The position numbers and the translations under genes were made by a program. From contig CAJQPD010000179.1 in assembly GCA_905480085.1 (NCBI GenBank), forward strand, positions 1 through 6,223: DNA of 6,223 nucleotides, given 5' to 3'. The notes under the pieces were generated by a model, which worked only from the letters and a program-made list of their open reading frames with translations, was not told the DNA's origin and ran no database searches. Positions 5,773 through 6,223 of this stretch are shown here, piece by piece. The number at the start of each line of letters is the position of its first letter. Positions within the stretch are counted from its first letter, which is position 1. The stretch is from an uncultured Acidimicrobiia bacterium (GTDB taxonomy: Bacteria; Actinomycetota; Acidimicrobiia; Spongiisociales; JAENVV01).

Positions 5773-5790
5773 CGCTGGTCGGCTTGGGTT

Positions 5791-6223
5791 CTAGGAGCGG
5801 GCTCGCTCGGCGTGAAGCTTGGCAAGCTCGTCCAGCATCTGATCGGCGCGACGCAGGTGACCGTGAGCGGCGAAGGCGTGGGCCGAACCCTTGGGGACGT
5901 CCATCTCTATGAGCCGTACCGCCGCGGTCCGAGCTTCCGATGCGGCGAGTTCACACTCGTCGGCAACCCGGCGAAAGTCTTGGGCCGCCTCGGCGATGTG
6001 GGGTGCGACGTCGATGGTCTGGGTGACGGCGTCCCGGACATAACCCTCGGCGATCACCGCCTTGGCCTCTTCAAGGGTGAAGCGACCGTGGGTGACTTCG
6101 CGACCCACAACGACCCCGCTGATGTGATGGCCTTCCTTCTGGAGTGCCATCAGCGAGCGTAAGTCGTCGAGGTGCCGCACCCCGCCGGCGGCAATGATCG
6201 GTTCCTCGACGATGGCCAGCGCG
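5791..6223 (-). CDS. hisA: C-terminal part of a HisA-type TIM-barrel isomerase with a long extra tail
   Basis: Only the 3' end is present: 143 residues read from base 6222 to TAG 5793-5791. The first 60 residues match the end of HisA, the histidine-biosynthesis isomerase that converts ProFAR to PRFAR. They include the phosphate-binding PIIAAGGV (9-16), LDDLRSL (18-24), ISGVVVGREVTHGRFTLEEA (34-53) and the closing helix. In actinobacteria this slot is often the bifunctional HisA/TrpF enzyme PriA. The catalytic aspartates are outside the window, so HisA and PriA cannot be told apart. HisF is less likely because its corresponding motif differs. Normal HisA ends about here, but this frame continues 83 residues (coding 5794-6042). 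The tail is Ala- and Glu-rich and probably helical, with ARTAAVRLIEMDVP and HLRRADQMLDELAKLHAERARS. Its codon use looks genuinely coding. Confidence 0.82.
   Translation of the reverse strand, partial: ALAIVEEPIIAAGGVRHLDDLRSLMALQKEGHHISGVVVGREVTHGRFTLEEAKAVIAEGYVRDAVTQTIDVAPHIAEAAQDFRRVADECELAASEARTAAVRLIEMDVPKGSAHAFAAHGHLRRADQMLDELAKLHAERARS

Noticed and set aside
5751..5808. CCGGG/CCCGG and GAGCG/CGCTC hairpins at the convergent end of the orphan gene and hisA
   Set aside because: Both are 5 bp stems inside coding sequence with no T tract, and neither qualifies as a terminator.
1..6223. CRISPR arrays, tRNA or rRNA genes, insertion sequences, prophage genes
   Set aside because: I saw no spaced repeat arrays, cloverleaf-like or rRNA-like segments, transposase motifs or terminal inverted repeats on either strand.

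Overview
This 6.2 kb window is GC-rich (about 60% by eye) bacterial DNA, nearly filled with genes. The GC-rich codon use and the mix of Shine-Dalgarno starts with apparently leaderless ones suggest an actinobacterium, perhaps of the Acidimicrobiia. That assignment is inference: there is no rRNA or other taxonomic marker in the window.

Left third (1-1674, plus strand). Three tightly overlapping genes of unassigned function run in from beyond the left edge. The first is only a C-terminal piece (101 residues). The second (111 residues) overlaps it by one base, and the third (350 residues) overlaps the second by 20 bases. The third has a possible PD-(D/E)XK-type nuclease core of the 'SxK' variant (Asp104 with Ser110-Cys-Lys112). 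The trio may be an uncharacterised nuclease, restriction or defence module. It is the best candidate for something undescribed here.

Middle (1681-4026, minus strand). manA, a short type I mannose-6-phosphate isomerase with its zinc ligands intact, lies tail to tail with the trio, only 6 bp away. Upstream of it on the same strand is a DUF1704/TIGR02421 'QEGLA-motif' protein with an HExxxH zinc site, a bacterial relative of the eukaryotic tyrosine carboxypeptidase MATCAP. Neither minus-strand gene has a Shine-Dalgarno sequence. Both have a -10-like hexamer 6-7 nt before the ATG, which suggests leaderless transcripts.

Divergent control region (4027-4153). This 127 bp gap lies between the QEGLA gene and an acyl-CoA dehydrogenase gene. 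It holds a 25 bp near-palindrome (9 of 10 pairs matched) that looks like a repressor operator, followed by a 7 bp direct repeat with an 11 bp period.

Right third (4154-6223). A glutaryl-CoA dehydrogenase-type flavoprotein gene (lysine/tryptophan and aromatic-acid catabolism) ends in a terminator-like hairpin. It is followed by a 121-residue orphan protein gene whose ribosome-binding site is partly enclosed in a perfect 7 bp hairpin. Converging on it from the right edge is the 3' end of a hisA-type gene (histidine biosynthesis), which carries an unusual C-terminal extension of about 83 residues. Apart from their shared location, the metabolic genes show no obvious common pathway.
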